From positions 1 to 64,000 of the forward strand of contig NZ_BMRF01000017.1 of NCBI RefSeq assembly GCF_014648495.1: a stretch of 64,000 nucleotides of DNA. Direction: 5' to 3'. Made by a program: the position numbers and the translations under genes. The notes under the pieces were generated by a model. That model saw only the letters and a list, made by a program, of their open reading frames with translations. It did no database searches and was not told the origin of the DNA. Source of the stretch: Actinomadura cremea (GTDB lineage: Bacteria; Actinomycetota; Actinomycetes; Streptosporangiales; Streptosporangiaceae). This document shows positions 35,353-44,321 of this stretch, piece after piece (the stretch's first letter is position 1; each line of letters opens with the position of its first letter).

Positions 35353-37159
35353 CTGTTTCACCTCCTCTCCTTGTCGATGCCAAGGTCCGCCCCGCGTCGA
35401 GGCAGAAGCGGACCACAGCCGTCCGCAGGTCCGCGGGCCATGCCTGGACGACCGTGGTGTGGTCGCCGTCGACTTCGCGGTAGTCGAAGTCGGGCCCTTC
35501 GGCCCTGCCGAGTTCGAGGAGGCGTCGGCGCAGCGCCCGTGACTGCCCGACCGGGACGACCTCGTCCCGGGTGCCGTGCGCCACGAGCAGCGGCGCGGTG
35601 AGCGTGCCGCACATGGCCAGGACGTCGCGCCGCGCGTCCCGTCCGGTGCCGCCGGGCCGGTGCAGCCGCGCCACCCGGTCCCGGACCGGGGCGGAGGCGT
35701 CGCGGTGCAGGCTCGCGGCGGAGGTGAAGGGCGCCAGCGCGACGCACGCCGCCCACAGGTCCGGGCCGCGGCACGCCGCGAGCAGCGCCAGGAAGGCGCC
35801 GTAGCTGACGCCGAGCAGGATCGGGCCCCGCAGACCGGCGTCGAGGCGGCGATCGGCGATGCCGCGGCCGAGGTGGAGGACGTCCTCCAGGTCGGGCCCG
35901 CCCCAGTCGCCGACGACCGCCCGCAGGTGCCGCTCGCCGTAGCCGGTGCTGCCCCGGTGGTTGGGGGCGACGACGGCGACGCCCGCGGCGGCGAGATGCT
36001 GGAAGAGCGGGTCGAACTCCAGCCGCCACGCCGCCAGCGGGCCGCCGTGCAGCGCGAGGACCACGCGGTCGCTCTCGTGCCAGCGGGGGCCGCCGTAGAC
36101 GATCGCCTCGACGGGCCCCTCCGGGCCCGGCAGCTCGACCGTCTCGGCGCTCGCCCAGTCCGCGGCGGGATCGGACGGCCGGCGCGCGAACGACCAGCGG
36201 GCGCGGTGCGCCGTCGCCAGCGTGGGCGGCTGGTGCGGCGCCGAGAAGCGCAGGTGGATCCGCCCGCCGCTCCACGAGGCGGGCGGCGACAGGACGCCCG
36301 GCGGCCCGGCCACCGGTCCGACGCGGCCGTCCGCCGGGTCGTGGACCAGGAGACGGGACGTGGCGCCGGCGTCCTCGCAGATCAGCAGGCGCCCGCCGGC
36401 GAAGGCCAGCGGGGTGCGGCCGGGCCGGGCGAGCGTCTCGGGGAACCGCACCCGGCCGCCGCCGGGCGACCACAGCCCGATCCCGGTGGCGCCGCTCCCC
36501 GGACCGCTGGTCGTCACGGCCAGCGTGGTCGTCCGCCGGTCGCAGGCGACGATGCGGTCGCTCGTCGTGCTGGAGACCCTCCAGACGCGACGCCACGCGC
36601 GTTCCTTCAGGTCCACGACGATCCCGTCCGTCCGGTGCCCGGCACCGGTGTGGTCGAGCGCCAGCGTGCGCCCGTCGTCGAGCCAGACACCGCCCGACAG
36701 CACACCGGGGACCCGCAGCAGCGGCTCGGGCGCCCCGGAGTCCGGCAGGATCCAGATCCGGGAGTGCCGCTCGTCCTCCACGGTCACCAGGAGCAGCGTC
36801 TGCGATCCCGGCGCGGCCAGCGGGTATCCGGCCAGCATGGGGGCGATCCGCCACGACCGGGTGACGCCCGGCCGCACCGCGCTCGCCGTCCCGTGGCCCG
36901 CGGGCGTCCCGTCGGGCCCGACCGCGGGCCGCGCCACCAGGACGCCGCCGTCGTCCAGCGGGATCGGACGGCTGAACCGGTCGACGGTCTCGCCGGGGGC
37001 GGCGACCGTCCGGCCGGACGGTGCGGCACCGGCGAGGGCCCACCGCTCCAACGTCACGCGGTCCTGGACGGCGCTCAGGCAGGTGGCCCACCGGCCGTCG
37101 TCCGAGAACGCGAAGCCGAACCGGGACGGGATGGCGGGAAGGTCGGGAACGGCCGTCAT
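35333..37159 (-). CDS. S9-family serine peptidase (prolyl-oligopeptidase fold), probable leader peptidase
   Basis: A 608-aa protein with an N-terminal beta-propeller-like region (about 1-370) and a C-terminal alpha/beta-hydrolase peptidase domain. The triad is visible: Ser452 in GVSYGAF, Asp532 in HGTRDEVVP, His567 in DGDHTTV. There is no signal peptide, so it is cytoplasmic. It overlaps lanL by four bases (ATGA) and lanA by 20. In some class III clusters a prolyl oligopeptidase removes the leader, and the LanA leader here has prolines at 16 and 20 as possible sites. That role is inference; an unrelated aminopeptidase could finish trimming. Confidence 0.87.
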   Translation of the reverse strand: MTAVPDLPAIPSRFGFAFSDDGRWATCLSAVQDRVTLERWALAGAAPSGRTVAAPGETVDRFSRPIPLDDGGVLVARPAVGPDGTPAGHGTASAVRPGVTRSWRIAPMLAGYPLAAPGSQTLLLVTVEDERHSRIWILPDSGAPEPLLRVPGVLSGGVWLDDGRTLALDHTGAGHRTDGIVVDLKERAWRRVWRVSSTTSDRIVACDRRTTTLAVTTSGPGSGATGIGLWSPGGGRVRFPETLARPGRTPLAFAGGRLLICEDAGATSRLLVHDPADGRVGPVAGPPGVLSPPASWSGGRIHLRFSAPHQPPTLATAHRARWSFARRPSDPAADWASAETVELPGPEGPVEAIVYGGPRWHESDRVVLALHGGPLAAWRLEFDPLFQHLAAAGVAVVAPNHRGSTGYGERHLRAVVGDWGGPDLEDVLHLGRGIADRRLDAGLRGPILLGVSYGAFLALLAACRGPDLWAACVALAPFTSAASLHRDASAPVRDRVARLHRPGGTGRDARRDVLAMCGTLTAPLLVAHGTRDEVVPVGQSRALRRRLLELGRAEGPDFDYREVDGDHTTVVQAWPADLRTAVVRFCLDAGRTLASTRRGGETDGHLRR

Positions 37160-39891
37160 GACGCTCCTCCCGCCGCGGTCGCCGCGGCCGCCGCCACGGT
37201 CCCCGCAACGGTGTCGACCGTCCAGAGCCGCGGCGTCCCGTACCGCAGCCGCAGCAGGAACCCGAGCATCCCGCTCATGCCGTCGCCCCAGGTCGCCGAG
37301 ACCTCGCCCTGCTCGTCGGGGAAGACGAGCCGGCCGTCGCGGTGGGCGCGGGCGGCCACGAGCGTCCGGCCGAGCCGCCAGGCGGCCGCCCGGTGCCGGT
37401 CGTCGCCGGTGACCTCGGCCATGTCGAGCAGGAAGTCGCCGTTGCCCGCCAGCCCGTGGCACTGCCCGAGCACGGCGCGCCACGCGTGGCCCACCACGGC
37501 CCGCGCGGACTGCTCGGCGGCCTCGAGGAAGCGCGCGTCGCCGGTGGCCGCGCCGAGCCGGACCAGGAAGCTTCCGATGCCCGACGCGCCGTGGCACCAG
37601 TACGGGGCGGTCGGCGCGTCACCGGCCCCGGCTCCCCACATCGCCGTCCCCCGCTCGACGACCGCCGCGTCCAGCAGCTCCTCCCCCACACGGACGGCGA
37701 GCGCGCGGCAGTCGTCGCGTCCGGTCGCCTCCGCGCAGGCCAGCAGGAAGTAGCCGACGCCCGCGATGCCGTGCGCGAACCCGTAGTAGGACCTGCCCGC
37801 CAGCTTGGAGTCGACGTCGGCCGGGGTGCTCCAGACGAGCCCGCCCCCGCGCTCCTCGACCGTCCCGAGCAGCGCGTCGGCGGCGGCGTGCACGCTCTCG
37901 GCGAACCGGGCCGACCCCGTCCGGGCCCACAGGTGCAGGGCGGTCAGGCCGAGCCCGGCCGTCCCGTGGGTGACGTCGGGACTGGCGACCGCGGACGGCA
38001 GCGCCCCGGCCACCGCTACGGCGTCGTCCACCAGGCCCTTGTCGCCGAGCGCCAGCCCCGCGTCCAGCAGCGACCAGGCCACGCCGGCCGTGCCGAAGTA
38101 GAGGCCGGGCGGACGGCTCGTCCCGTCCTCCATCCGCGCGCGGATCCATCGGGTCGCCGCGGCGATCGCGTCCGGAAGGCGCGGATCGTCCGTCAGCCGC
38201 GAGCACCGCACCAGGGCGCCCAGACAGCCGGCGGCGCCGTGCTGCAGGGTGCACGGGTCGGGCGCGCCATGGACGCACGAGACCGGCCACAACGCGTTCA
38301 CCGCGTCCGGGTCCATGGACGCGAGCAGCTCGTCGGTGATCCCCTCGATGGCCTGCTCGACCTTCTCGCGCAGCCACGGGGTCTCGGCGTCGGGCCCTCG
38401 CTCCCCGCGCGGGCTCCGCTCCGCGAGCGCGTCGCGCGCACGGGCCGCCGTCCAGCGCCGTTCGGGCTCGTCCGCCATCAGCCCGACGAGCATCGCCCTC
38501 AGGTGCCCGGGGAACTCCAGGCCCTGCGTCCGGGCCGCCAGCCACTCCTCGAGCCGTTCCGTCGGCGTCCTCACCGCCGGAGCCTCGTCCAGGAGGTAGG
38601 GCGGGCTGCCGGTGAACAGGTAGCAGAGCGTCGCACCGAGGCTGAAGTGGTCGGCCGAGACGTCCGGCGGCGCGCCCCCCAGCTGCTCGGGTGCCCCGAA
38701 CGCGGGCGTCCCGGACCGCAACGGGCCGTCCTCCCCGTCGACCACCGCGAGTTCGAGGTCGATGAGAACGGGAGTGCCGTCCGGGCGGACCATGATGTTG
38801 TTCGGATTGAAGTCGCGTACGAGGAGCCCGGCGGCGTGCGCCTCGCTCATCAACTCGACGAGGCGCCGCGCCATGTCCGTCGCGCCCGCGAGATGGTCGC
38901 CCCACCCGGCCTCGGCGATGTGCTCGGCCGCCCATTCCCGCAGCGGACCGCCCTGGACCATCTCCTGCGCGAGGAACAGATGCCCGCCCTGCGGGAACAG
39001 CTCGACGAGGCGCGGCGCCAGCCCGCGCCCGTCCAGCCGCTCCAGCGCCCTGGCCTCCGCGCGCAGCCGGTCCCGGGTGTCGCGGCCCTGCAGATCGGCG
39101 GCGACGTGCGGGCGCGCCTCCTTGATCACGACCGGGTCCCCGGTGCGACGGTCCACCGCGCGGTAAACGCCGCCCTTGTTGGAATGCCGGATCGCCTCCC
39201 GTACCGCGAACCGTTCGCCGAGCATTATTTCACCGGTGTCACGTGTCCGCCGGGCGCCGTTCATGCCGTTGTCGGGGAAGGGTGATGTCACCCAGGAGGG
39301 AGGCGTATACCTGCCGGCGCGCCGGTCCTCGACCGGGTTCCCGTCGGGATCAAGGATCGTCCATGCGTAGAATCCGTCATTGGTGAGCCGCCGCTCTTCG
39401 ACGAACGCGCCATAGCGATAGTGCACGAGACTGCCCGGCGCATACGGACGATCGGAGAGAATGCGCGGCCCCGCCAGATCTTTCGTCGCCTCGTGCAGTT
39501 CACGCGCGAGCCGCACGGCCTCCGCGTCGCTCTCGGGGTACACCGTGATGAACTTGCCCGAATGACCGCGCGAGGTGTTACGCGCGTTCAACGCGGCGAC
39601 GAAGTCGACCGTCGCGGCGAACTTGAACACCGAACCGGCTGCCAGCAGCACCCGCAACGCGCGTCCGAGGACCTCCTCCGCGGACGCCGGCGTGGCCGAG
39701 ACGTGCAGCTTCCAGCCCTGCGAGCGTCGCGGCGCCTCCTCCGGGGCGGCCGAGCACCAGATCCCGGCACGCCCGACCCGCCACCGTCCCGGCGCGGCCG
39801 CGATGGCGCGCATGAGGACGTCGACCAGAGGAGCCTCTCCAGCATCCGCGGCCGTCACGGCCGTGAAGACGCTGAATTTGAAATCCACCAT
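37156..39891 (-). CDS. lanL: Class IV lanthipeptide synthetase
   Basis: A 911-aa three-domain enzyme that phosphorylates Ser/Thr, eliminates phosphate and cyclises Cys onto the dehydro residues. The N-terminal lyase domain (about 1-200) has basic residues in KLHVS, FKFA and GKFITVYPESD. The kinase (about 222-500) has Lys257 (VVIKEA), the catalytic loop D360-FNPN-N365 and the metal site D378 (IDLE). The LanC-like cyclase (about 540-890) keeps the zinc ligands Cys766 (WCHG), Cys811 and His812 (QCHG); these separate class IV from class III. ATG 39891 follows GGAG at 8 nt; a longer in-frame start at 39948 is less likely. It heads the operon. Confidence 0.95.
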   Translation of the reverse strand: MVDFKFSVFTAVTAADAGEAPLVDVLMRAIAAAPGRWRVGRAGIWCSAAPEEAPRRSQGWKLHVSATPASAEEVLGRALRVLLAAGSVFKFAATVDFVAALNARNTSRGHSGKFITVYPESDAEAVRLARELHEATKDLAGPRILSDRPYAPGSLVHYRYGAFVEERRLTNDGFYAWTILDPDGNPVEDRRAGRYTPPSWVTSPFPDNGMNGARRTRDTGEIMLGERFAVREAIRHSNKGGVYRAVDRRTGDPVVIKEARPHVAADLQGRDTRDRLRAEARALERLDGRGLAPRLVELFPQGGHLFLAQEMVQGGPLREWAAEHIAEAGWGDHLAGATDMARRLVELMSEAHAAGLLVRDFNPNNIMVRPDGTPVLIDLELAVVDGEDGPLRSGTPAFGAPEQLGGAPPDVSADHFSLGATLCYLFTGSPPYLLDEAPAVRTPTERLEEWLAARTQGLEFPGHLRAMLVGLMADEPERRWTAARARDALAERSPRGERGPDAETPWLREKVEQAIEGITDELLASMDPDAVNALWPVSCVHGAPDPCTLQHGAAGCLGALVRCSRLTDDPRLPDAIAAATRWIRARMEDGTSRPPGLYFGTAGVAWSLLDAGLALGDKGLVDDAVAVAGALPSAVASPDVTHGTAGLGLTALHLWARTGSARFAESVHAAADALLGTVEERGGGLVWSTPADVDSKLAGRSYYGFAHGIAGVGYFLLACAEATGRDDCRALAVRVGEELLDAAVVERGTAMWGAGAGDAPTAPYWCHGASGIGSFLVRLGAATGDARFLEAAEQSARAVVGHAWRAVLGQCHGLAGNGDFLLDMAEVTGDDRHRAAAWRLGRTLVAARAHRDGRLVFPDEQGEVSATWGDGMSGMLGFLLRLRYGTPRLWTVDTVAGTVAAAAATAAGGAS

Positions 39892-39932
39892 AAATGATCT
39901 CCGTCGCCCAATCCGTCGGCGCTTCACCTGCA

Positions 39933-39950
39933 GAATGACCGAGGTCATTC
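39933..39950. promoter_or_regulatory. Perfect palindrome upstream of lanL
   Basis: GAATGACC (39933-39940), two bases, then GGTCATTC (39943-39950): an 18-bp perfect dyad, 42 nt before the lanL start. It is well placed for an operator or a leader hairpin controlling the lanthipeptide operon. No regulator gene lies in the cluster. Confidence 0.55.
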
Positions 39951-40609
39951 CGATCTGCCAGGTTCATCTCGAGCAGGCACAATGTAACCACGAGCCCGGC
40001 ATGGAATCCAGTGGCCGTTTGACTCCACCATGTCCACATGAGGACTGACATCGATCTTGACGCGAACTCTGATCTTGACATTCAAGTAATGATCACTCGA
40101 CCGATGTCCAACTTGACATGCATTGCCCCTACTCGTACACCGTCGCCCGGTCAGCGGCGCCATAACTGATCACTCACGTGCGAACTTGACCACCAATAGC
40201 CGAAAAGTCCCGGTTTGTCGAAAAAGTGCATCTAATGACAAAGTGAGAACAAGGAGACACCTCGGACTTGTCAGCGCGCGAGCGACGTCCAGGGACCGTG
40301 CTCACCGGGCAACAAGCGGACGTCTGACGGAACGCCGCGGACCACCGGCACCTCGGCCAGGCCCGACCACGGGCCACCGAGCTCCGCCCCCTCGCCCGCG
40401 GGCACACCTATCGGCCGAGTCCGGTGCCGGGTCCACGAATCCTGAGCACGCAGGGCGACCGCCGTCGACGGAACGGCCCGACCGACGGCACCGGACCTCC
40501 GATCCGGCGCATCCACGGACGGCTTTATTTCGCCTTTCGGTCCCGCTTGATCAACTTGGCGCGTCGATGGCCTCCACGAAGAGGCCGGACCCACCCGGAA
40601 AGGGACCAG
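39951..40609. other. Long AT-richer intergenic region with repeated CTTGAC boxes
   Basis: No gene is seen in 659 nt. Four copies of A(T/A)CTTGAC occur at 40054-40061, 40072-40079, 40110-40117 and 40183-40190, and TGATCACTC occurs at 40090-40098 and 40167-40175. One copy gives TTGACA (40113-40118), a 17-nt spacer and TACACC, a possible plus-strand promoter far upstream of the beta-propeller gene. The region must also hold the minus-strand lanL promoter. Confidence 0.5.
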
Positions 40610-41593
40610 ATGAGAAGAATCGCCTGTGCCGTGCTGGCCATAGTGCTGCTGGCGCTGATCCCCGCGCCCGCGATGGCGGACGCGGAGGCCGGCGGCCTGC
40701 CCGACGCCCACGTGGTCCCCGGCGACCGCGCGTTCCCGACGGGCATGACGTTCGACCGCCGCACCGGCCACTTCTACGTCGGCAGCGCCGAGGACGGCAC
40801 GATCTACCGGGGGCACGTGACGCGGCGCGACCTGGAAGTCTGGTCGCCCGACGGGACGGACGGCCGCAGCGTCACCTCCGGCATGGCCCTGGACCGGGCC
40901 GGGCGCCTCTACGTGGGCGGTGCCGACACCGCCACCCTGCGCGTCTACGACGTTCGCACCCAGCGGCTGCTGGCCACGCTCGAGGGAACGGACGGGGGGT
41001 TCATCAACGAGATCGCCATCGCCGACGACGGCACCGTCTACGCCACCGACTCCTTCAACCCGGTCATCTACCGGATCACCCACCGCGACGGCCGCTGGCG
41101 GATCGAGAACTGGCTGGACGTCACCGCGACGCCGGTCGACTGGGTCGAGGGCCGGCACAACCTCAACGGCATCATCGCCGTCGGCCGTCACCTGCTCACC
41201 GTCAACAGCGCCTCGGGAACCCTGTGGCGGATCGACCCGCGCAGCGGTGAGACCGTCCAGGTCGACCTGGACGGGCACCTGCTGCACAACGGCGACGGGC
41301 TCGCCTGGCGCGACGGCCGGCTGTTCGTCGTCCAGGGCAACCTGAACCAGGTCCCCGGCCTGGTGCCGCAGGTCGCGGTGACCACGATGTCGCCCGACCT
41401 GGCCCGTGGCCGTTACGAAGCCCGGTACGTGCCGCCCGGGGGCTTCCGCCACCCGAGCAGCATCGTCCTCACCCCGACGCGTGTCATGGTGGTCAACAGC
41501 CAGTACGACCGGTGGCTGGGCGGGCTCCCGCCCGAGACCCCCTTCACCGTCTCCAGCATGAGGCTCGGCAGCGCCGAGCCCGTCACCGGCTGA
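40610..41593 (+). CDS. Secreted SMP-30/gluconolactonase-like beta-propeller protein
   Basis: A 327-aa exported protein. A signal peptide covers residues 1-23 (basic MRR, hydrophobic ACAVLAIVLLALIPAPA, cleavage near AMA-DA). Repeated blades are recognisable: FPTGMTFDRRTGHFYVGS, SGMALDRAGRLYVGG, INEIAIADDGTVYATDS, LNGIIAVGRHLLTVN. This is the NHL/SGL superfamily. Several blade-top acidic residues that bind metal in SMP-30 are not obvious, so a lactonase activity is uncertain. AAAGGGA precedes ATG 40610, and a hairpin at 41610-41676 follows. Confidence 0.82.
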   Translation: MRRIACAVLAIVLLALIPAPAMADAEAGGLPDAHVVPGDRAFPTGMTFDRRTGHFYVGSAEDGTIYRGHVTRRDLEVWSPDGTDGRSVTSGMALDRAGRLYVGGADTATLRVYDVRTQRLLATLEGTDGGFINEIAIADDGTVYATDSFNPVIYRITHRDGRWRIENWLDVTATPVDWVEGRHNLNGIIAVGRHLLTVNSASGTLWRIDPRSGETVQVDLDGHLLHNGDGLAWRDGRLFVVQGNLNQVPGLVPQVAVTTMSPDLARGRYEARYVPPGGFRHPSSIVLTPTRVMVVNSQYDRWLGGLPPETPFTVSSMRLGSAEPVTG

Positions 41594-41609
41594 CGGCGGG
41601 ACGACACGG

Positions 41610-41676
41610 CCCGGCGGTCACGTCCGGCCGAGCGCCCCGGCGGGTTCGCGGGCGCCCGGCCGGCGTGACCGCCGGG
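41610..41676. terminator. Terminator-like stem after the beta-propeller gene
   Basis: Arms 41610-41622 and 41664-41676 are perfectly complementary over 13 bp, and the GC-rich loop can pair further. It starts 17 nt after the stop codon. Confidence 0.55.
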
Positions 41677-41820
41677 CGCTTCCGTCTCCGGACGGTGGCG
41701 GCGCCCTGGACCTCCCGCCCCGGGAAGCCGCCCCGTGGGACAGTGGACGGCATGACGGATTGAAGAGCACAGGCGCACCGTTGGCGCTGGAAGAAGACCT
41801 CCGATCGGGACTGGTCCACG

Positions 41821-42099
41821 ATGGTCCACGGCCTCCCGCGGTGTGCGGCCTGCGGCGTCCCGCTTCGCACCTACGTGTACCGGTTCAGGCCGGACAGTGA
41901 GCGCTGCGTCAGCCTGGTCTGGTGCCCCGCCTGCCGGACGTACGCCGGGGCGATGGTCCATGTCCCCCGGGAAGAGGAACTCCCCGACGCACTGGCCCCG
42001 CTGGACGGCACCGTCCGCGAGCGCCTGCGGCGCAGCGAGACCGAGCTCATCGGCCACATCGACCGGCTGATCCGACGAGGCGCCTGGCCACCGGCCTGA
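41821..42099 (+). CDS. Small zinc-ribbon protein of unknown function
   Basis: A 92-aa protein with two CxxC knuckles (CAAC at about residues 8-11 and CPAC at 35-38) typical of a structural zinc ribbon. An acidic helical C-terminal half follows (EEELPDALAPLDGTVRERLRRSETELIGHIDRLIRRG). The ribosome-binding site is weak. It lies 135 nt before the phosphatase gene in the same direction. I do not recognise a function; it is probably an actinobacterial lineage protein. Confidence 0.7.
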   Translation: MVHGLPRCAACGVPLRTYVYRFRPDSERCVSLVWCPACRTYAGAMVHVPREEELPDALAPLDGTVRERLRRSETELIGHIDRLIRRGAWPPA

Positions 42100-42233
42100 G
42101 CCAAGGGCCCGCAGCACCGCGCCATCCGGCTTTGAATCTCACCCGGAATCGAAACCGGCGACCAGGGGTACGTCCCCGGAAGCGCCGGGTACAGCTGGAC
42201 ATTCCGGAAAGGCGGCCAACGGGGGTGCGCGCG

Positions 42234-44321
42234 ATGGACGACGCCTGCGGGGAGGGGACCGGCGGGCTCGCGCTGGAGGCGTTCGACCCCGCACCGGTCG
42301 CGATCGCCCTGACCAGCGGCCCGCGGCACCGCCTGATGTACACCAACGCCGCCTATCGGGCGTACTTCGGCGACCGCCGGCTCGGGGAACCGATCCAGGA
42401 GGCGTTCGCCGATCTGGCCGAGTTGGAGTGCCCCGACCTGTTCGATCATGTGCTGGCCACCGGGGAGGCGGCCACCCTCGCCGAGTCGCGGCTGGAACTC
42501 GGCTCCGGCGACACCGGCCGTGAAGAGCGGTTCTTCACCTTCAGCCTGTCCCGGTTCAGCGAGGAGCCCCCCGGGGTGCTGGTGATCGGGGTGGACGTCA
42601 CCGAGCAGGTCGCCGCGGCCCGGCGGGCGGTCCGCTCGGCCGAGGAGCAGCACCGGTTCCGGCGCAGGTACGAGAGCCTGGTCCGGGTGGCCGGGACGAA
42701 CGCGCCGATCATGTGGGTCACGGGACCGGCGGGCGGGGTCATCGAGCCGAGCCCGGGCTGGGAGAGGCTCACCGGCCAGAGCTGGGAGGAATTCCGCGGC
42801 GGCGGCTGGCTGCGGGCGCTGCACCCCGACGACCGCGAGGCGGCGCTGCGATCACGGGAGGAGGCGCGCCGGGAGGGCCGCCCCTGGCGGTACGTGTACC
42901 GGCTGCGGACCGCCGACGGCGAGTACCGCCACTTCGAGGTCCGCACCGCGCCCGTCTACCAGGACGGCGTCCTGATCGAATGGATGGGGACCTGCACCGA
43001 CATCGAGCAGCGGTGGCAGGAGGAGCGCCGTCGGGAACTGACCGACCGTGCCGCCGCCGCCATCGCCGAGAACTCCGGGCTGCCGGAGATGTTCGGCGCG
43101 CTCGCCGACGTGCTGGTCCCGGCGCTCGCCGACGGCTGCGGCGTGCACCTGCTGCCGAACTTCAGCGACCGTCCCGAGGGCGCCCCGGTGATCGCCCAGC
43201 GCGTCGCCACAGCCGCGCAGGACGGCATGCCGCGCCAGCCGCCGCTCGGCTTCGAGCAGTTCGCCGCCGACAGCGGGTTCACCCGCGCGGTGGAACGGCG
43301 CCGCCCGCTGCACCGCACGTTCCCGCCGGGCGAGCCCCCGGCCGGGGTGCTGCCGGAGAGCACCACCGCCTGGCTGGCCGGGGCCCGCGCCAACAGCGTC
43401 GTCCTGATGCCGGTCATCGTCGACGGCGTCGTGGCCGCGGCGGTCACCGCCGCCAGGTGTTGCGACCGCGCCCCCATGACTCACGGGGACGTCGCCCTCA
43501 TGCGGCAGCTGTTCGACCACACCCACGACGCCCTGAGCATCGCCGTCCAGGCCCACCGGACCCAGCAGGTGGCCCTCGCGCTCCAGGACGAACTGCTCGC
43601 CGAACCGCCCCGCCTCGCCGGCCTGGAGGCCGTGGCCCGGTACCGGCCGAGCCCCACGGCCGCCGAGGTGGGCGGCGACTGGTACGACTGCTTCGTCCCT
43701 CCGGACGGCGGAACCGTCCTGGCCATCGGCGACGTGGCCGGCCACGACCTCGCCGCCGCGGTCGGGATGAGCCGGCTCAGGAACATGCTGCGGGCCCTGG
43801 CCGTCGACCGCGCCGGCCCGCCCGGCGAAACGCTGCACCGGCTCAACATCGCGATGCGGACGCTGGCTCCGGACGCCACGGCCACCGCCGTCCTGGCACG
43901 CGTCACGGACACGGGTCCGGGCGGGTGGCGGCTCGACTACGCCGTCGCGGGCCACCCGCCGCCCCTCCTGATCACCGCCGACGGCGACGCCCGGCTGCTG
44001 GAGGGCGCCGCCAACCCGCTCCTCGGAGTCATCCTCGACCAGCCCTACGACAGCGCGACCGAGCCCCTGCCCCCCGGCGCCACCCTCCTGCTGTACACCG
44101 ACGGCCTGGTCGAGCGCCCGCGCGAACACCTGGACACGGGCCTGGACCGGCTCCGCGAACAGGCGTCCGCGCTCGTGGGCGACCCCCTGGAAACCTTCTG
44201 CGACACCCTCCTGGACGCCCTGCCCACCACCGGAACCGACGACATCGCAGTGATCGCCCTGCGCATCGCCGACTCGCCGCCCCGTCCGCTCGATGGCGCG
44301 GGCGGTGTGGACACGCGCTAG
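42234..44321 (+). CDS. PAS-PAS-GAF-SpoIIE (PP2C) phosphatase
   Basis: A 695-aa signalling protein. A degenerate PAS domain lies at about 10-125 and a clear PAS/PAC at about 150-270 (GWERLTGQSWEEFRGGGWLRALHPDD). A GAF domain covers about 275-440, and the C-terminal SpoIIE/PP2C domain (about 455-690) has GGDWYDCF, GDVAGHDLAAAVGMSRLRNMLRA, YAVAGHPPPLL, LYTDGLVERP and TDDIAVIALRI. The metal-binding aspartates are intact. Such enzymes dephosphorylate anti-anti-sigma factors in partner-switching stress or development pathways. No kinase or antagonist gene is adjacent. Its stop overlaps that of the SDR gene. Confidence 0.9.
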   Translation: MDDACGEGTGGLALEAFDPAPVAIALTSGPRHRLMYTNAAYRAYFGDRRLGEPIQEAFADLAELECPDLFDHVLATGEAATLAESRLELGSGDTGREERFFTFSLSRFSEEPPGVLVIGVDVTEQVAAARRAVRSAEEQHRFRRRYESLVRVAGTNAPIMWVTGPAGGVIEPSPGWERLTGQSWEEFRGGGWLRALHPDDREAALRSREEARREGRPWRYVYRLRTADGEYRHFEVRTAPVYQDGVLIEWMGTCTDIEQRWQEERRRELTDRAAAAIAENSGLPEMFGALADVLVPALADGCGVHLLPNFSDRPEGAPVIAQRVATAAQDGMPRQPPLGFEQFAADSGFTRAVERRRPLHRTFPPGEPPAGVLPESTTAWLAGARANSVVLMPVIVDGVVAAAVTAARCCDRAPMTHGDVALMRQLFDHTHDALSIAVQAHRTQQVALALQDELLAEPPRLAGLEAVARYRPSPTAAEVGGDWYDCFVPPDGGTVLAIGDVAGHDLAAAVGMSRLRNMLRALAVDRAGPPGETLHRLNIAMRTLAPDATATAVLARVTDTGPGGWRLDYAVAGHPPPLLITADGDARLLEGAANPLLGVILDQPYDSATEPLPPGATLLLYTDGLVERPREHLDTGLDRLREQASALVGDPLETFCDTLLDALPTTGTDDIAVIALRIADSPPRPLDGAGGVDTR

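Noticed and set aside
37156-39891. Class III (LanKC) assignment for the lanthipeptide synthetase
   Set aside because: Class III cyclases lack the zinc ligands; here Cys766, Cys811 and His812 are present.
40271-41452. A 393-codon minus-strand frame over the beta-propeller gene
   Set aside because: It lacks any domain and opposes a gene with a clear signal peptide, ribosome-binding site and repeats.
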